Below are positions 7,215-17,216 of a stretch of 64,000 nt of DNA, one piece after another. The stretch comes from Secundilactobacillus angelensis (GTDB lineage Bacteria; Bacillota; Bacilli; Lactobacillales; Lactobacillaceae), in the NCBI RefSeq assembly GCF_012641075.1, contig NZ_JAAXLJ010000012.1, positions 1 through 64,000 on the forward strand, read 5' to 3'. Positions within the stretch are counted from its first letter, which is position 1. Every line of letters starts with the position of its first letter. Position numbers and translations under genes: made by a program. The notes beneath the pieces are model-generated. The model worked only from the letters and a program-made list of their open reading frames with translations. It was not told the origin of the DNA and did not search any database.

Positions 7215-8015
7215 TTACTGCATATCAACGTGTTCCACCAAAACGTGGCGTTTCAAAAAGTCCACGGTTTCATTAAAGACATCATCTAGGTAACCTTTAG
7301 CATGGCGGGTACCGGGAACCATGTTTAGCTCGAAGGGAACACCGGCCTCGGTTAGTGCATTTGCCATCGTCAAAATCCCACTCGTTGGCACGAATTCGTT
7401 TAAAGAGTTTGCCAGATACATTGGTCCAGTCTGACTATTTACCCGATGTACTGGAGTGGCTGCCGTGAGTTCGTCGGTTCGTTGATCAAAATAGTTCATG
7501 ACAAACCATTTGTAGAAGGCGTCGTTTGCACCATTTTGATTAATCGTCGCACTAGCTTGCTGATTGAAGCCACTTGTATCACCTTCAGCAGCGACCACGT
7601 CTTGATGTTCAGCTAGCCAATCATCAATATCTAAAATACCGGAGAGAGATACGGCCGGAATACCATATTTAATTGCCATTTCCACCGACATGTTACCGCC
7701 AGCGGATGAACCAACGACACCAATTGGCATTTGGTTGTACTCGCTTCTGGAAATCCATTCCATCAGTGAATCCATATCAGACAAGGGCTCTGGATAGTAA
7801 ACATCAGGCGTCATCCGGTAGTTTGGTACGAGTACCATGTAACCCAGGTCGGCAAGACGAGTTGCCCAATCCTCATCTTTGGCTTTATCACCACGGAACC
7901 AGCCACCACCATGAATATCAATAATGAGGCCTAAAAACGGCTGTGTACCATCATGGTAAGCATCCAAAGTTAAGTGCCGATTTTTATCATACGTAATGTC
8001 ATGTTTAACTTGCAT
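7215..8015 (-). CDS. Alpha/beta hydrolase, esterase/lipase type
   Basis: Cytoplasmic hydrolase of 266 residues in the carboxylesterase/acetyl-esterase group. The oxyanion motif HGGGW begins at His35, the nucleophile elbow is GSSAG with Ser104, and the catalytic His is probably His238 in GTRHAKGY. The acid residue is not certain. The protein is close to small bacterial esterases that act on short-chain acyl esters. The start ATG 8015 is preceded by GGAGGTG at good distance. Nothing in the neighbourhood indicates its substrate, and it appears to be a single-gene unit. Confidence 0.8.
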   Translation of the reverse strand: MQVKHDITYDKNRHLTLDAYHDGTQPFLGLIIDIHGGGWFRGDKAKDEDWATRLADLGYMVLVPNYRMTPDVYYPEPLSDMDSLMEWISRSEYNQMPIGVVGSSAGGNMSVEMAIKYGIPAVSLSGILDIDDWLAEHQDVVAAEGDTSGFNQQASATINQNGANDAFYKWFVMNYFDQRTDELTAATPVHRVNSQTGPMYLANSLNEFVPTSGILTMANALTEAGVPFELNMVPGTRHAKGYLDDVFNETVDFLKRHVLVEHVDMQ

Positions 8016-8098
8016 CTTTACCCACCTCCAAAGTTTAATTTCACGGCGAGTATGGCAAAAATATCAGACAAAATCAAGCAATTGGCTTTAATCGCATA

Positions 8099-8587
8099 TC
8101 AAGGTTGGAGATGGTAAATAACGATGGCAGCTGCGTAACCTAATAGGATGACATGACTGGTAATGGTGAAACGTGTGGCCATCGACATCAGGTGATGGTA
8201 ATGGGCATTGAGTTCTGTGAGTGTTGCTGAAGTCTTGATCAGTTCTGAATGTTGTTGAAAAAGCGTGTCATATTTTGAACTCAGTGACTCATATTTCAGA
8301 TCACGTAGCCAAAAAATCCAAGAGATACAAAAGGCACCGAATAATAAACTAAAGAAAAGTTGTTCTGCAGGAGCTGCGATGACTTCTTTGAGTGTAACGG
8401 ACGTATAATTGATCGATGCGAGTGGCTGAACGCTTGCTGCACCGATTGTGGCTGCTAAGAAAAGAATGAGGCAGACTAATTGGGAACCAGTTGCTCTGAC
8501 GTGATATTTAGCTTGCTTATCTAACGAAATGAGTTCCTGAGAAACGTCCGATTGCACCTGCGTATAGTAACGCACATTGGAAAGCAT
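8099..8587 (-). CDS. Small membrane protein of unknown function
   Basis: Protein of 162 residues that I do not recognise. Three hydrophobic segments can be seen (about residues 37-55, 76-94 and 140-157). The stretch between the second and third is polar, helical in composition and rich in Ser, Thr, Leu and His. The N-terminal 35 residues are polar with a likely amphipathic helix. ATG 8587 is chosen because GAGAGGGG lies nine bases upstream; the TTG at 8596 touches that site. It lies alone between the esterase and LOG-family genes on the same strand, with a terminator before it, so it is probably transcribed separately. The layout recalls SLATT-type membrane proteins of accessory systems, but this is only a resemblance. 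Confidence 0.6.
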   Translation of the reverse strand: MLSNVRYYTQVQSDVSQELISLDKQAKYHVRATGSQLVCLILFLAATIGAASVQPLASINYTSVTLKEVIAAPAEQLFFSLLFGAFCISWIFWLRDLKYESLSSKYDTLFQQHSELIKTSATLTELNAHYHHLMSMATRFTITSHVILLGYAAAIVIYHLQP

Positions 8588-8653
8588 GGCAGACAACCCC
8601 TCTCTTTAGTTCCATATTTTTTATGTCATTATAACCAAAACGTCTAAATTTTT

Positions 8654-8689
8654 GAAACAAAAAGGCTTGCCGATACTCGATTGACAAGC
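8654..8689 (-). terminator. Terminator of the LOG-family gene
   Basis: On the minus strand the hairpin GCTTG ... CAAGC (plus 8665-8689) is followed by CTTTTTG. It lies directly after the stop of the LOG-family gene. The stem is short, so the call is moderate. Confidence 0.55.
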
Positions 8690-8696
8690 GCTACAA

Positions 8697-9272
8697 TTAA
8701 TTCTGATAATTTGTTCTGATTGTTGGTGGTGTGTAGTCAGCCATGAACTGAAAAATTTCGGGAAGGTTATCTGCAAATAATAATTTGCTACGGTGTTCAG
8801 GGGTTAGAAATTGTTGTTGGACCATTTGGTTGAAGAATGAAACTAACGGATCGTAATAATGATTGACATTATAAAAAGCACACGGATTCGGATTGTCACC
8901 AATTCTTGCCCAAGAATAGGCTTCTACGATTTCTTCCAGAGTTCCTGGACCACCGGGGAGGGCAATACAGCCGTCAGCCATATCAAGCATCTGTTGTTTG
9001 CGAAGTGACATGTTATCAACGACGGTTAAATCGGTGATATTAGTCGCCGCGGCACCACGATCAACTAGGTTCTTCGGCATCACACCATGAGCTTTACCAC
9101 CAGCATCAATGACAGTGTCAGCGAGTATCCCCATTAGACCGACGTTACCACCACCATAAACTAATTCTAAAGAATGTTCAGCCAGGTATTGGCCTAACTC
9201 AGTTGCTGATTGACGATAAACGGGTGAATGACCCAGATTAGCGCCACAATAAACAGCTATTTTTTTAAGCAT
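8697..9272 (-). CDS. LOG-family (TIGR00730) nucleotide 5'-monophosphate phosphoribohydrolase
   Basis: Rossmann-fold protein of 191 residues. The family signatures GGGNVGLMG (about 40-48) and PGGPGTLEE (105-113) are intact. LOG proteins cleave the N-glycosidic bond of nucleoside 5'-monophosphates to a base and ribose 5-phosphate; in plants and some bacteria the substrate is a cytokinin nucleotide, whereas in lactic acid bacteria the natural substrate is unsettled. ATG 9272 is chosen since AGGAGG lies nine bases upstream; the TTG at 9278 is too close to it. The gene is transcribed alone and ends at a small terminator. Confidence 0.8.
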   Translation of the reverse strand: MLKKIAVYCGANLGHSPVYRQSATELGQYLAEHSLELVYGGGNVGLMGILADTVIDAGGKAHGVMPKNLVDRGAAATNITDLTVVDNMSLRKQQMLDMADGCIALPGGPGTLEEIVEAYSWARIGDNPNPCAFYNVNHYYDPLVSFFNQMVQQQFLTPEHRSKLLFADNLPEIFQFMADYTPPTIRTNYQN

Positions 9273-9340
9273 GCACAACTACCTCCTAAAGCCTGTTAAT
9301 AAGGATTATGTATATAACATTGTATAATACAATCATCGGT

Positions 9341-9835
9341 TTAATGACGTTCAAAGGCGAGCAACCGACGTTTACGTTCTACGCCGCCAGCATAGCCTGT
9401 CAAACTGCCATCAGTACCAATGACGCGATGGCAAGGAATAATGATGCTGATTGGATTGTGGCCGACAGCGCCACCGACTGCTCTTGCCGACCCAGTTTGA
9501 TGACCGTTTATGACAGTCAAACGGTCGGTAATTTGTTGATAAGTCATTGTTTCACCGTACGGAATTGTGGTGAGTACCTGATAGACTTGCTGACGGAAAG
9601 GGGTAGTTTGCGGTGCTAGTCTTAAACTATTAATCGCTGGTTGATGGCCACTGAAATAGTCGTCTAGCCAACGAGCTGTTTTTTGAAGTAGCGGTGAAGT
9701 GCCAGAAGCAATTGTTGATAAATCGTATTTTGCCCCTTGATGCGCTTGATCTGAATACCAAACGCCGAGTAAAGCACTTGAGTCTGCCAATAAGATGAGT
9801 TGGCCAAGTGGTGATGAGTAAGTAGTTTTAAGCAT
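9341..9835 (-). CDS. ogt: Methylated-DNA--protein-cysteine methyltransferase
   Basis: DNA repair protein of 164 residues that removes alkyl groups from O6 of guanine by suicidal transfer to its own cysteine. The active site IIIPCHRVIG holds the acceptor Cys135, and the helix-turn-helix segment PYGETMTYQQI precedes it. Length and domain order (short N-terminal ribonuclease-like domain, then the DNA-binding domain) are normal for Ogt. The start ATG 9835 follows AAAGGA. It is a single gene, separated from the divergent sbcDC operon by about 170 bases. Confidence 0.88.
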   Translation of the reverse strand: MLKTTYSSPLGQLILLADSSALLGVWYSDQAHQGAKYDLSTIASGTSPLLQKTARWLDDYFSGHQPAINSLRLAPQTTPFRQQVYQVLTTIPYGETMTYQQITDRLTVINGHQTGSARAVGGAVGHNPISIIIPCHRVIGTDGSLTGYAGGVERKRRLLAFERH

Positions 9836-10002
9836 GTGACCAAGTCCTTTCTGTTTTAGCTTGAAGATTAAGCTAATTCATGTCACTTGGCAAGTCAAAG
9901 TGGTTTTAAGATTAATCGAAAATATGTTCGCCTTTACTCTTCCGCAAGTGCCGTTAATTTGCTAAAATATAAATTAACTTAGATGAACGGGGACCTTCGA
10001 AT

Positions 10003-11145
10003 ATGAAATTACTACATACTGCGGATTGGCACATTGGGCGGCGTTTGCACGGCTTTGATTTAACGGCTGAACAGCAAAACGCTTATGCCCAAATAGAACA
10101 GATCGCACAAGAAGAACAGGTTGATGGCATGATTATTGCGGGGGACTTATATGATCGTCGATTGCCAGCGGAAACTTCGGTTGCAATGGTGGATAGCATG
10201 TTGCAGCAATTGAATTTAACTGATCAGATTCCGATTTATGCGATCTCTGGTAATCATGACAGTGCCACTAGACTTGCAACGGGCACGCCCTGGTTTAAAG
10301 CCACTCACCTGTATCTTCATACTGATTTAAGTCAGGCCTTTCAGCCAGTGGAATTAAGCGATACGCAACTTTTCTTATGTCCTTACTTTGAGCCATTTGA
10401 CGCACAGCAATATTTCAGTGATGATTCGTTGCAACACTTGGATCAAGCTTTTGAACGTGTGGTGGTGGAAATGAAGCAGCATTTTGATCCGACGAAAAAG
10501 CACGTTCTAGTCGCACATTTTTTTGCTGCCGGTAGTTCGACCACGGATTCGGAAACTAATCTGACCGTTGGCGGATTGGCAGCTGTTCCGACCGATTTAC
10601 TGACGGACTTTGACTATGTGGCGCTGGGACATTTGCACGGTAAAGAGGCTTTGCAGTCTCCAACAATTCGTTATAGTGGCTCGCCGGTTAAGTTTTCTTT
10701 GTCCGAAGCCAATCAGGAAAAAGGAGTCTGGATCGTTGATACTGCATATGATCCAGTTCGTTTGACGTTTAAGCCGATTACGCCCATCCATGACGTTCAA
10801 CAGGTGACAAGTAGCTTCGCTGAATTAATGAACCCTGACGACAATGATACGGTTGATCATGAGGACTATGTCGGCATTACTTTAACGGATAAGCAACCAA
10901 TTCCCAATGTCATGGCTCGGCTGCGTGACGTTTTTCCGAGGATAGTGACTTTAGGGCGCACGGATGGTTTTGAAACCCAAGTTCGCTACCACGGTGAATC
11001 TAGCAAACAAATTCGGCAGAAGTCGCCAATGGATCTACTTGATGATTTTTATGAAAAAGTGGCTAAGGAGTCATTGAGTCCACAACAGGAAAAATGGGCA
11101 AAAGCGGCTCTTAAGGTAGCGCGAGAAGAAGGGAATCAAGCATGA
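10003..11145 (+). CDS. sbcD: Exonuclease subunit SbcD (Mre11-type)
   Basis: Metallophosphoesterase nuclease of 380 residues that works with SbcC to cut DNA hairpins and blocked double-strand ends. The metal-binding motifs are all present: HTADWHIG (Asp8, His10), GDLYDRR (about 47-53), GNHD (83-86) and GHLHG (His210, His212). The C-terminal part is the capping and SbcC-binding region. Its last codons overlap the sbcC start by four bases (ATGA), the usual coupled arrangement. A second Mre11/Rad50-like pair, YhaO and YhaN, is encoded 20 kb further on. Confidence 0.93.
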   Translation: MKLLHTADWHIGRRLHGFDLTAEQQNAYAQIEQIAQEEQVDGMIIAGDLYDRRLPAETSVAMVDSMLQQLNLTDQIPIYAISGNHDSATRLATGTPWFKATHLYLHTDLSQAFQPVELSDTQLFLCPYFEPFDAQQYFSDDSLQHLDQAFERVVVEMKQHFDPTKKHVLVAHFFAAGSSTTDSETNLTVGGLAAVPTDLLTDFDYVALGHLHGKEALQSPTIRYSGSPVKFSLSEANQEKGVWIVDTAYDPVRLTFKPITPIHDVQQVTSSFAELMNPDDNDTVDHEDYVGITLTDKQPIPNVMARLRDVFPRIVTLGRTDGFETQVRYHGESSKQIRQKSPMDLLDDFYEKVAKESLSPQQEKWAKAALKVAREEGNQA

Positions 11146-14100
11146 AACCATTAACACTCAAGATGACCAATTTTGGTCCGTATGAAAAGCAAACCATTGA
11201 TTTCACCCAGTTAGCCGACGCTTCAATCTTTTTGATTGCTGGTCCCACTGGTAGTGGTAAAACGACTCTTTTTGATGCCATGACCTTCGCGTTGTACGGT
11301 GAAAGTGCTAGTGATGATCGTGATCCTGCGGCCTTACGATCGGATTTTGCGCGGGGCGATGAGCCGACCGAAGTGACCTTAAAATTTGAGCATAAAGGCT
11401 TGGAGTATGCCGTCACAAGGCAACCCAAACAGGTTTTGTCAAAGAAACGGGGTACTGGTACGCGTGAGTACCCCAGCAGCGGTAAGTTAGTGATTTATAA
11501 AAATGGCACGAAGACCAACGAAATCACCCGAATGCAAGAAATTAACCTGACACTCACCGATATTTTGCAGATCAGTCGGAAACAGTTTGTTCAAATTGTT
11601 TTGCTACCGCAGGGAGAATTCAGACGCTTTTTGGTTTCGGATAGCAGTGCTAAGGAAGCCATTTTGAGAAAGGTGTTTGGCACGCAATTATTTCAACGCT
11701 GGGCAACGGCATTGAAACAACAATTAAACCAGCAGCGTGAAAAAATTAAATCGGCTCAGTCGGTAATTGATAGCGGGTTAAAGCGGGTTCGTTGGACGCA
11801 GCCGAATGGCGAACATGATCTGTCTCACCTGAAGGAACAGTATCAAACTGATCTGGATGAATTAAGGTCGTCCAAGCAAAATCTAAAGACAGTACAGCAA
11901 CAAGTTAACCAGTTGAGTCATCAAATCGAAACTGATCAGCGGATGAATCAAAATATTGAAATCTTAAACCAGAAACTGCAGGAACAAGCAAAACTCGAAG
12001 CAGAGCAACCTCAAATTGAACAACAGCAACAACGGCTAGTGACTTTAAATTGGGTGAGCGAACAAACGCCCAATTATGACCGACAGCAGGAACTTGTTAA
12101 ACAAATCAAACAGTTAGAACAGAGAAAAGTTACTTTAACTCACAACTTACAAATTCAAACCCAAAACACAACCCAACTAATAGATCAGCAGAAACACTTG
12201 GCTGAAATGAAGAAATCAATTGATGAGAATCAAACAGAAGTGACGCTTTTGTCGAAACAACGGCCTTTGTTTGAGCAGGTAAGGCAGTTAACCCAGCAAC
12301 TGGATCGGCAATCAGCAGATGAATCCAAGCTTGATCTCGAACTGTCCCAAAAGCAGTTAAAGGCAGACCAACTGCAGCAAGATCTCAAGCAGTTCAATGA
12401 GCTAATCGCTCAACAACCCGAATTGTTAAAACGGCGCGCGCAGCTAACAAATCTACTGAACACACAAACGATGATAGGTAAACAAGTTAGCAATCTATTG
12501 CTTCAACAGACCGAACTTTTCAATCAACGAAAAACTGTTGCCCAGACGCATTCAGTAGTGATTGGACTCGACCAAGAAGTTAGTCAAGCAAGCACAGAGT
12601 ACGCTGAATTAAGAAATCAGTGGTTGGTTGGCCAAATCAGTTCACTAGCCAACCAATTAAAGCCGGGTACGCCATGTCCGGTTTGTGGCAGTGTTGAACA
12701 TCCAGCACCAGCAATCACTACAGCAACTAAGGTCATCGATAACGAAACGGTTAAACTTGCTGAGCAGTCATTGCAACAGCTCAAGCAAAAACAAACCAAA
12801 GCTCAAAGTGATTTGTCACACTTGCAAGAAACTGTCGAGAAACAACAAACTATTATTGAGGACCAGAAACAAGAACTGTTGGACAAAGTTGATTTACCTT
12901 CGGATGTTTCTATTGAAGATTTAGAGGATCATGTTAACCAGCAGAAAGCCAAAATGGATCAACAAGTTAGTGCAATTGATGAGCAACTTGCCAAAATTGA
13001 TCATGCGGTTGACCAGCAGCAACAGGTAAATGGTCAGATTGAAAACCTACAGGAAATTATTCAAGCTCTGAAAGAACAGTCTCAAAAGGGCAAACTCGCT
13101 CAACAAACCATTCAAACTAAATTGGAAGAAGCTCAAAAACAGCTACCCACCCAATTTAAGAATCTCACGGAACTCGACGATTACCTTACGGCACAGCAGA
13201 ATACGATTTCCAAATACCAGCAGCGAGTGGCTGACAATAATAATGCTTTGCAGAAGAGCAACGAGGCTGTTGCGACCATTCAAGCTAATTTAAGTAACAC
13301 TGAATCTTCGCTAGAGGAGACCCAAACGACATGCGCACAACTTACAACTAATCTGGAACGTGCGGTGACGAATCAACTTGGTGACAACCAAATGGCCCAT
13401 TTTGTGGAGCTGATCGGGCAACTTGATGAAATAAATTCGCTCAAACAGACCATTCAGAACTACCAACAAGCCATTACAGCTGCAAAAGCAGATGTTTCCG
13501 CGTATCAGCAACTCGTTGGTGATAAGCAACTGGTTGATTTAACAGTGATTCAAACTAAATTGAACGAACGCAATGAAGATCTGAAGACTGTCCAAAGCCA
13601 AACCGATGACAAGCAGCAACACGTCAGCGTGAACGGAGATATTTTGACGCAAATCAAGGCTGCTACACAACAAGTTGCGGCCCAGTTAGATGAATTGAAT
13701 GAACTTCAGTTATTAGTGGAAACAGTTGCGGGTGGGGGTGACAACAAGCTGGGATTGGAACGCTATGTCCTCAGAGCTCAATTAGCCGAAATCCTGATGA
13801 TTGCAAATGAGCATTTGAAGCAATTAAGCTCTGGTCGGTATTCAATGCAGCTTCATTTGGAAGCAGGCGCCTATCAGAAAAATACCGGATTGGAAATTGA
13901 TGTTTATGATGACAATGTTGGTCAAGTCAGAAGCGTTCACACACTCTCTGGCGGCGAAAGTTTCATTGCCGCATTGAGTTTAGCACTGGCACTAGGGGAA
14001 TCCATCCAGAATGAATCAGGTGGAATCAGCATCGATGCGCTATTTATTGATGAAGGTTTTGGCTCACTTGACCAGGAATCCTTATCAACTGCTATGAAGG

Positions 14101-14240
14101 CCTTGGAGAACGTTGAGTCTAGTAACCGGATGATTGGCATCATTAGTCATGTGACATTGTTGCAAGAAACTATCCCCTACCAAATTCAAGTGCAGCCTAT
14201 GGGTCAGGGTAAATCAATTGCTAAAATTGTGCTGCCATAG
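11142..14240 (+). CDS. sbcC: Exonuclease subunit SbcC (Rad50-type ATPase)
   Basis: SMC-like ATPase of 1032 residues. The Walker A motif GPTGSGKTT is near residue 34. Two long glutamine-rich coiled-coil arms flank a zinc hook CPVC at about 512-515. The ABC signature LSGGE is near 935 and the Walker B FIDEG near 970. It binds SbcD and clamps DNA ends in an ATP-dependent way. The arms are very rich in Gln and Lys, as often in lactobacillar SbcC, and contain no exact tandem repeat. It is translationally coupled to sbcD. No clear terminator follows before map. Confidence 0.93.
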   Translation: MKPLTLKMTNFGPYEKQTIDFTQLADASIFLIAGPTGSGKTTLFDAMTFALYGESASDDRDPAALRSDFARGDEPTEVTLKFEHKGLEYAVTRQPKQVLSKKRGTGTREYPSSGKLVIYKNGTKTNEITRMQEINLTLTDILQISRKQFVQIVLLPQGEFRRFLVSDSSAKEAILRKVFGTQLFQRWATALKQQLNQQREKIKSAQSVIDSGLKRVRWTQPNGEHDLSHLKEQYQTDLDELRSSKQNLKTVQQQVNQLSHQIETDQRMNQNIEILNQKLQEQAKLEAEQPQIEQQQQRLVTLNWVSEQTPNYDRQQELVKQIKQLEQRKVTLTHNLQIQTQNTTQLIDQQKHLAEMKKSIDENQTEVTLLSKQRPLFEQVRQLTQQLDRQSADESKLDLELSQKQLKADQLQQDLKQFNELIAQQPELLKRRAQLTNLLNTQTMIGKQVSNLLLQQTELFNQRKTVAQTHSVVIGLDQEVSQASTEYAELRNQWLVGQISSLANQLKPGTPCPVCGSVEHPAPAITTATKVIDNETVKLAEQSLQQLKQKQTKAQSDLSHLQETVEKQQTIIEDQKQELLDKVDLPSDVSIEDLEDHVNQQKAKMDQQVSAIDEQLAKIDHAVDQQQQVNGQIENLQEIIQALKEQSQKGKLAQQTIQTKLEEAQKQLPTQFKNLTELDDYLTAQQNTISKYQQRVADNNNALQKSNEAVATIQANLSNTESSLEETQTTCAQLTTNLERAVTNQLGDNQMAHFVELIGQLDEINSLKQTIQNYQQAITAAKADVSAYQQLVGDKQLVDLTVIQTKLNERNEDLKTVQSQTDDKQQHVSVNGDILTQIKAATQQVAAQLDELNELQLLVETVAGGGDNKLGLERYVLRAQLAEILMIANEHLKQLSSGRYSMQLHLEAGAYQKNTGLEIDVYDDNVGQVRSVHTLSGGESFIAALSLALALGESIQNESGGISIDALFIDEGFGSLDQESLSTAMKALENVESSNRMIGIISHVTLLQETIPYQIQVQPMGQGKSIAKIVLP

Positions 14241-14341
14241 GTATGTAGCTGAAATAAGCGTATAATTTTTTATCATCTAACACAGAAATGACAGTATCGT
14301 TATTGCGAGTCAAAGAATTTATTAAATAAGGGAGTTTGATC

Positions 14342-15133
14342 ATGATTACAATAAAATCACCACGGGAAATTTCGCAGATGAAAGCTTCCGGTGCGGTTTT
14401 GGCCGGTGTATTAAACGGGTTGGAGAACATCATCAAACCAGGAATTTCAACCTGGGAGATTGAAAAATTTGCCAATGCTTATATTGAGGCACACGGTGCG
14501 ACAGCCGAAGAAAAAGGGTTTGAGGGTTATCAATACGCTACTTGTGTGAACGTCAATGATGAAGTCGCACACGCCACCCCAAGAAAGGGATTGATCCTTA
14601 AATCCGGTGACGTTGTGGCCGTTGACTTAGTGGTTAATTTGAATGGCTTTTTAAGTGATGCTTGCCGAACTTTCGCTGTGGGCGACATTTCAACTGAAGC
14701 TCAACGCCTTATGGATGTTACTAGAGAGGCATTGTACCGTGGAATTGACCAAGCAATCGTCGGTAATCGGCTTGGTGACGTTGGCGCCGCTATTCAATCA
14801 TATGTGGAAACTGAAAATCACATGGGCGATGTTCGTGAGTTAATTGGTCATGGCATTCAGCCGACCATGCATGAGCAGCCAGATGTTCCTGCCTATGGTG
14901 AACCTGGTAAAGGTCTACGTCTTCGAGAAGGCATGACGATTACTATCGAGCCAATGGTTAATTTGGGCACCCGTGAAATTCGGTCAATGGAAACACCGGA
15001 TGGAACCTGGGAGTATTACGTTACTGCTGATGGTAAACCTTCTGCTCAGTTCGAACATACGTTAGTCATCACAGCAGATGGACCAAAAATTTTAACCTCC
15101 CAAGACCCACAAAGGGATGCCAAATACTTATAG
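14342..15133 (+). CDS. map: Type I methionine aminopeptidase
   Basis: Cytoplasmic enzyme of 263 residues that removes the initiator methionine from nascent proteins. The five metal ligands of the pita-bread fold are visible: two Asp in VDLVVNLNGFLSDACRTF, the His of ELIGHGI, the Glu of TIEPMVN and the Glu of SAQFEHT. The start ATG 14342 has GGGAG eight bases upstream and replaces an earlier in-frame TTG at 14336. The gene stands alone between sbcC and the antiporter gene, not in the ribosomal protein operon where map sits in many Bacillota. Confidence 0.92.
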   Translation: MITIKSPREISQMKASGAVLAGVLNGLENIIKPGISTWEIEKFANAYIEAHGATAEEKGFEGYQYATCVNVNDEVAHATPRKGLILKSGDVVAVDLVVNLNGFLSDACRTFAVGDISTEAQRLMDVTREALYRGIDQAIVGNRLGDVGAAIQSYVETENHMGDVRELIGHGIQPTMHEQPDVPAYGEPGKGLRLREGMTITIEPMVNLGTREIRSMETPDGTWEYYVTADGKPSAQFEHTLVITADGPKILTSQDPQRDAKYL

Positions 15134-15220
15134 TTAAAGGTCATACTGAAACAAAATTTGTGGCAAAACACATTCTCACCGTTATACTTATCATATAAGT
15201 TTGAGGGTGAGGGAAAAATC

Positions 15221-17209
15221 ATGGATCAAGTCTTGTTATTAATTATTATTTTAGCCGTTGTCGTGCTCGCCAATATTCTTTCACGACACGTTTCAGCTAT
15301 TCCGTTACCATTTTTTCTAATTATTTTGGGGTTATTGCTGGCGCTCTTACCAGCGTACGCAGGATTTCATCTAGATCCATCAACGTTTGCTTTTGCTATT
15401 ATTGCGCCAATGCTATTTAATGAAGCCCAAAACAGTTCTCGATTTTGGATTGGTCGGTCAATCACCAACATTTTGTCATTAGCTGTTGGGCTGGTGGTGG
15501 TTACGGTTCTAATCGTTGGAACCAGCATTCATGCCTTATATGCGATTTTACCGTTGAGCTTAAGCTTTGCGCTGGTTGCAATCGTCGCGCCAACGGATGC
15601 ATCTGCGGTAAACTCAATCTTTGAGGCTAACCCAATTGCAGAGGAACAAGCTGCAACCTTACAACATGAATCGTTATTTAATGATGCAGCCGGTATCGTT
15701 ATCTTTGACATGGCGCTAGCGGCGTTCATGTCTGGGCAGTTCTCAATCGAAGCTGCGGTGGGGATGTTTGCCTGGGAGTTTTTAGGCGGACTGTTATTTG
15801 GTGCCATTATTGGCGTAATGGTTGTAAGTACCCGTTTATTTTTAATTCGGCATAATGATGCCACGCCACTGATTATGGTGTTGATTCAATTGCTGACACC
15901 TTTTTTGGTTTACTTATTGGCTGAAAAACTGGAACTGTCTGGAATTTTAGCTGTCGTGGCTGCGGGTATGGTTCAGGGTTCTGAGCGCGATAAGCTGGGC
16001 TTAATCTCTTCACGAATGCAATTAGTGACCAGCAATGTGTGGGAAATTCTTAGCGGTGTTCTATCTGGAACGGTTTTTGTCCTACTGGGGCTTTCACTAC
16101 CAGATGTTATTCGAGCGCTAAATGCTCATGCTAATACTCAGGTTACGATTCCTAAATTACTTTTGTTAGGCCTATTCCTGTATGCACTGAAGGGTGTTTT
16201 GAGGTTACTGTGGACGCGTTTCCTGCTTAAGCGGCGGACGAAAACCGATCACATATGGCGTGATAGTTTAGTGATGGCACTCAGTGGTGCCAATGGAACC
16301 ATCACGCTATCATTGGCATTTTCAATCCCAACGATTGTGAACGGTCATGCCTTTTTACTAAGGGGGCCGCTGATTTTTCTTGCTGCGGTGGTCATTTTGA
16401 CTAGTTTACTCCTGCCAACTATTTTCGTCCCGCTGCTATTGCCAAATCAGGAAACCACGGAGCCTCGATTCAAGTGGGTACGACGGATGATTCAAGCTGG
16501 TATCAGTGAATTGACAAGTGAGAAGGAGTATCCGGCTGAGGCACAAATCGTGATTGATTCACTTCAGCAGCAGTTAATTTTAGATTCAACTCCAAATTTA
16601 CGAGTGGAAAGACAGATCATGCGTCAAACACACCAAGTCGAAAGCCAAAAAATCCGGGAAATGTACGACGCCGGTCAGATCACAAAAGATGAAATGACGT
16701 ACTACAATAAATTCTTGGAGCTGAATCATTTTTCTTCCGATGAGAAAGTTTGGAAGAACGTTTGGCTACGGGTCCGGTTTAGTTTACACATTGGTACACT
16801 CTATAAGGATCTCCACCGGGCGCAAGAGGCATTTCTAACTGCACCAGTTGCCCTAGAAGAGGTTTACTGGCGCGAACAGTTCGAAAAGCATGGCGAAGAT
16901 ATCTTACCGATCGAAGAGGCTGGATTTAATGCAGTGATGGACTATTTGAAACAAAATAGCGGTGCAAACGGGGTTGAAACAAATCTCGTTCGTCGCTTTT
17001 ATCGGACTCGCCATCGTCGAATTCGCGGCGGAGACGTCAACCCTGACATGGTTTATCAGCTGTTCATGCGAGCATTTCATGCTGAGTATGAGCTCATACA
17101 GCGCACCATCGCGAAGGGGGATATTTCAGCCGATTTAGCAGAGAAATTACAACAACGAATTTCCTTTGATGAGATTACTTATATTCAAAATAGCGAATCA
17201 TATCGATAA
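15221..17209 (+). CDS. Na+/H+ antiporter of the CPA1 (NhaP-like) family
   Basis: Membrane protein of 662 residues: about 12 hydrophobic segments in residues 1-410, then a cytoplasmic tail of about 250 residues. The antiporter core motif FNDAAGIVIFD, with the ion-binding ND pair, and the APTDASAVNS segment support the CPA1 assignment. It should exchange monovalent cations for protons to control pH and salt. The tail is polar and helical, without a recognised TrkA-type domain. ATG 15221 is chosen because GAGGGTGAGGG lies upstream; the open frame extends to 15158 without a site. Confidence 0.85.
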   Translation: MDQVLLLIIILAVVVLANILSRHVSAIPLPFFLIILGLLLALLPAYAGFHLDPSTFAFAIIAPMLFNEAQNSSRFWIGRSITNILSLAVGLVVVTVLIVGTSIHALYAILPLSLSFALVAIVAPTDASAVNSIFEANPIAEEQAATLQHESLFNDAAGIVIFDMALAAFMSGQFSIEAAVGMFAWEFLGGLLFGAIIGVMVVSTRLFLIRHNDATPLIMVLIQLLTPFLVYLLAEKLELSGILAVVAAGMVQGSERDKLGLISSRMQLVTSNVWEILSGVLSGTVFVLLGLSLPDVIRALNAHANTQVTIPKLLLLGLFLYALKGVLRLLWTRFLLKRRTKTDHIWRDSLVMALSGANGTITLSLAFSIPTIVNGHAFLLRGPLIFLAAVVILTSLLLPTIFVPLLLPNQETTEPRFKWVRRMIQAGISELTSEKEYPAEAQIVIDSLQQQLILDSTPNLRVERQIMRQTHQVESQKIREMYDAGQITKDEMTYYNKFLELNHFSSDEKVWKNVWLRVRFSLHIGTLYKDLHRAQEAFLTAPVALEEVYWREQFEKHGEDILPIEEAGFNAVMDYLKQNSGANGVETNLVRRFYRTRHRRIRGGDVNPDMVYQLFMRAFHAEYELIQRTIAKGDISADLAEKLQQRISFDEITYIQNSESYR

Positions 17210-17216
17210 ATATTAC

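Noticed and set aside
9308-9619. 103-residue plus-strand frame over ogt
   Set aside because: It is antisense to the conserved Ogt active-site region and the ATG has no Shine-Dalgarno sequence.
11700-13700. Repeated CAGCAA/CAACAG-like sequence in sbcC and yhaN, considered as DNA repeats
   Set aside because: These are Gln-rich coiled-coil codons without a fixed period. Both genes are intact and the pattern is explained by the protein.
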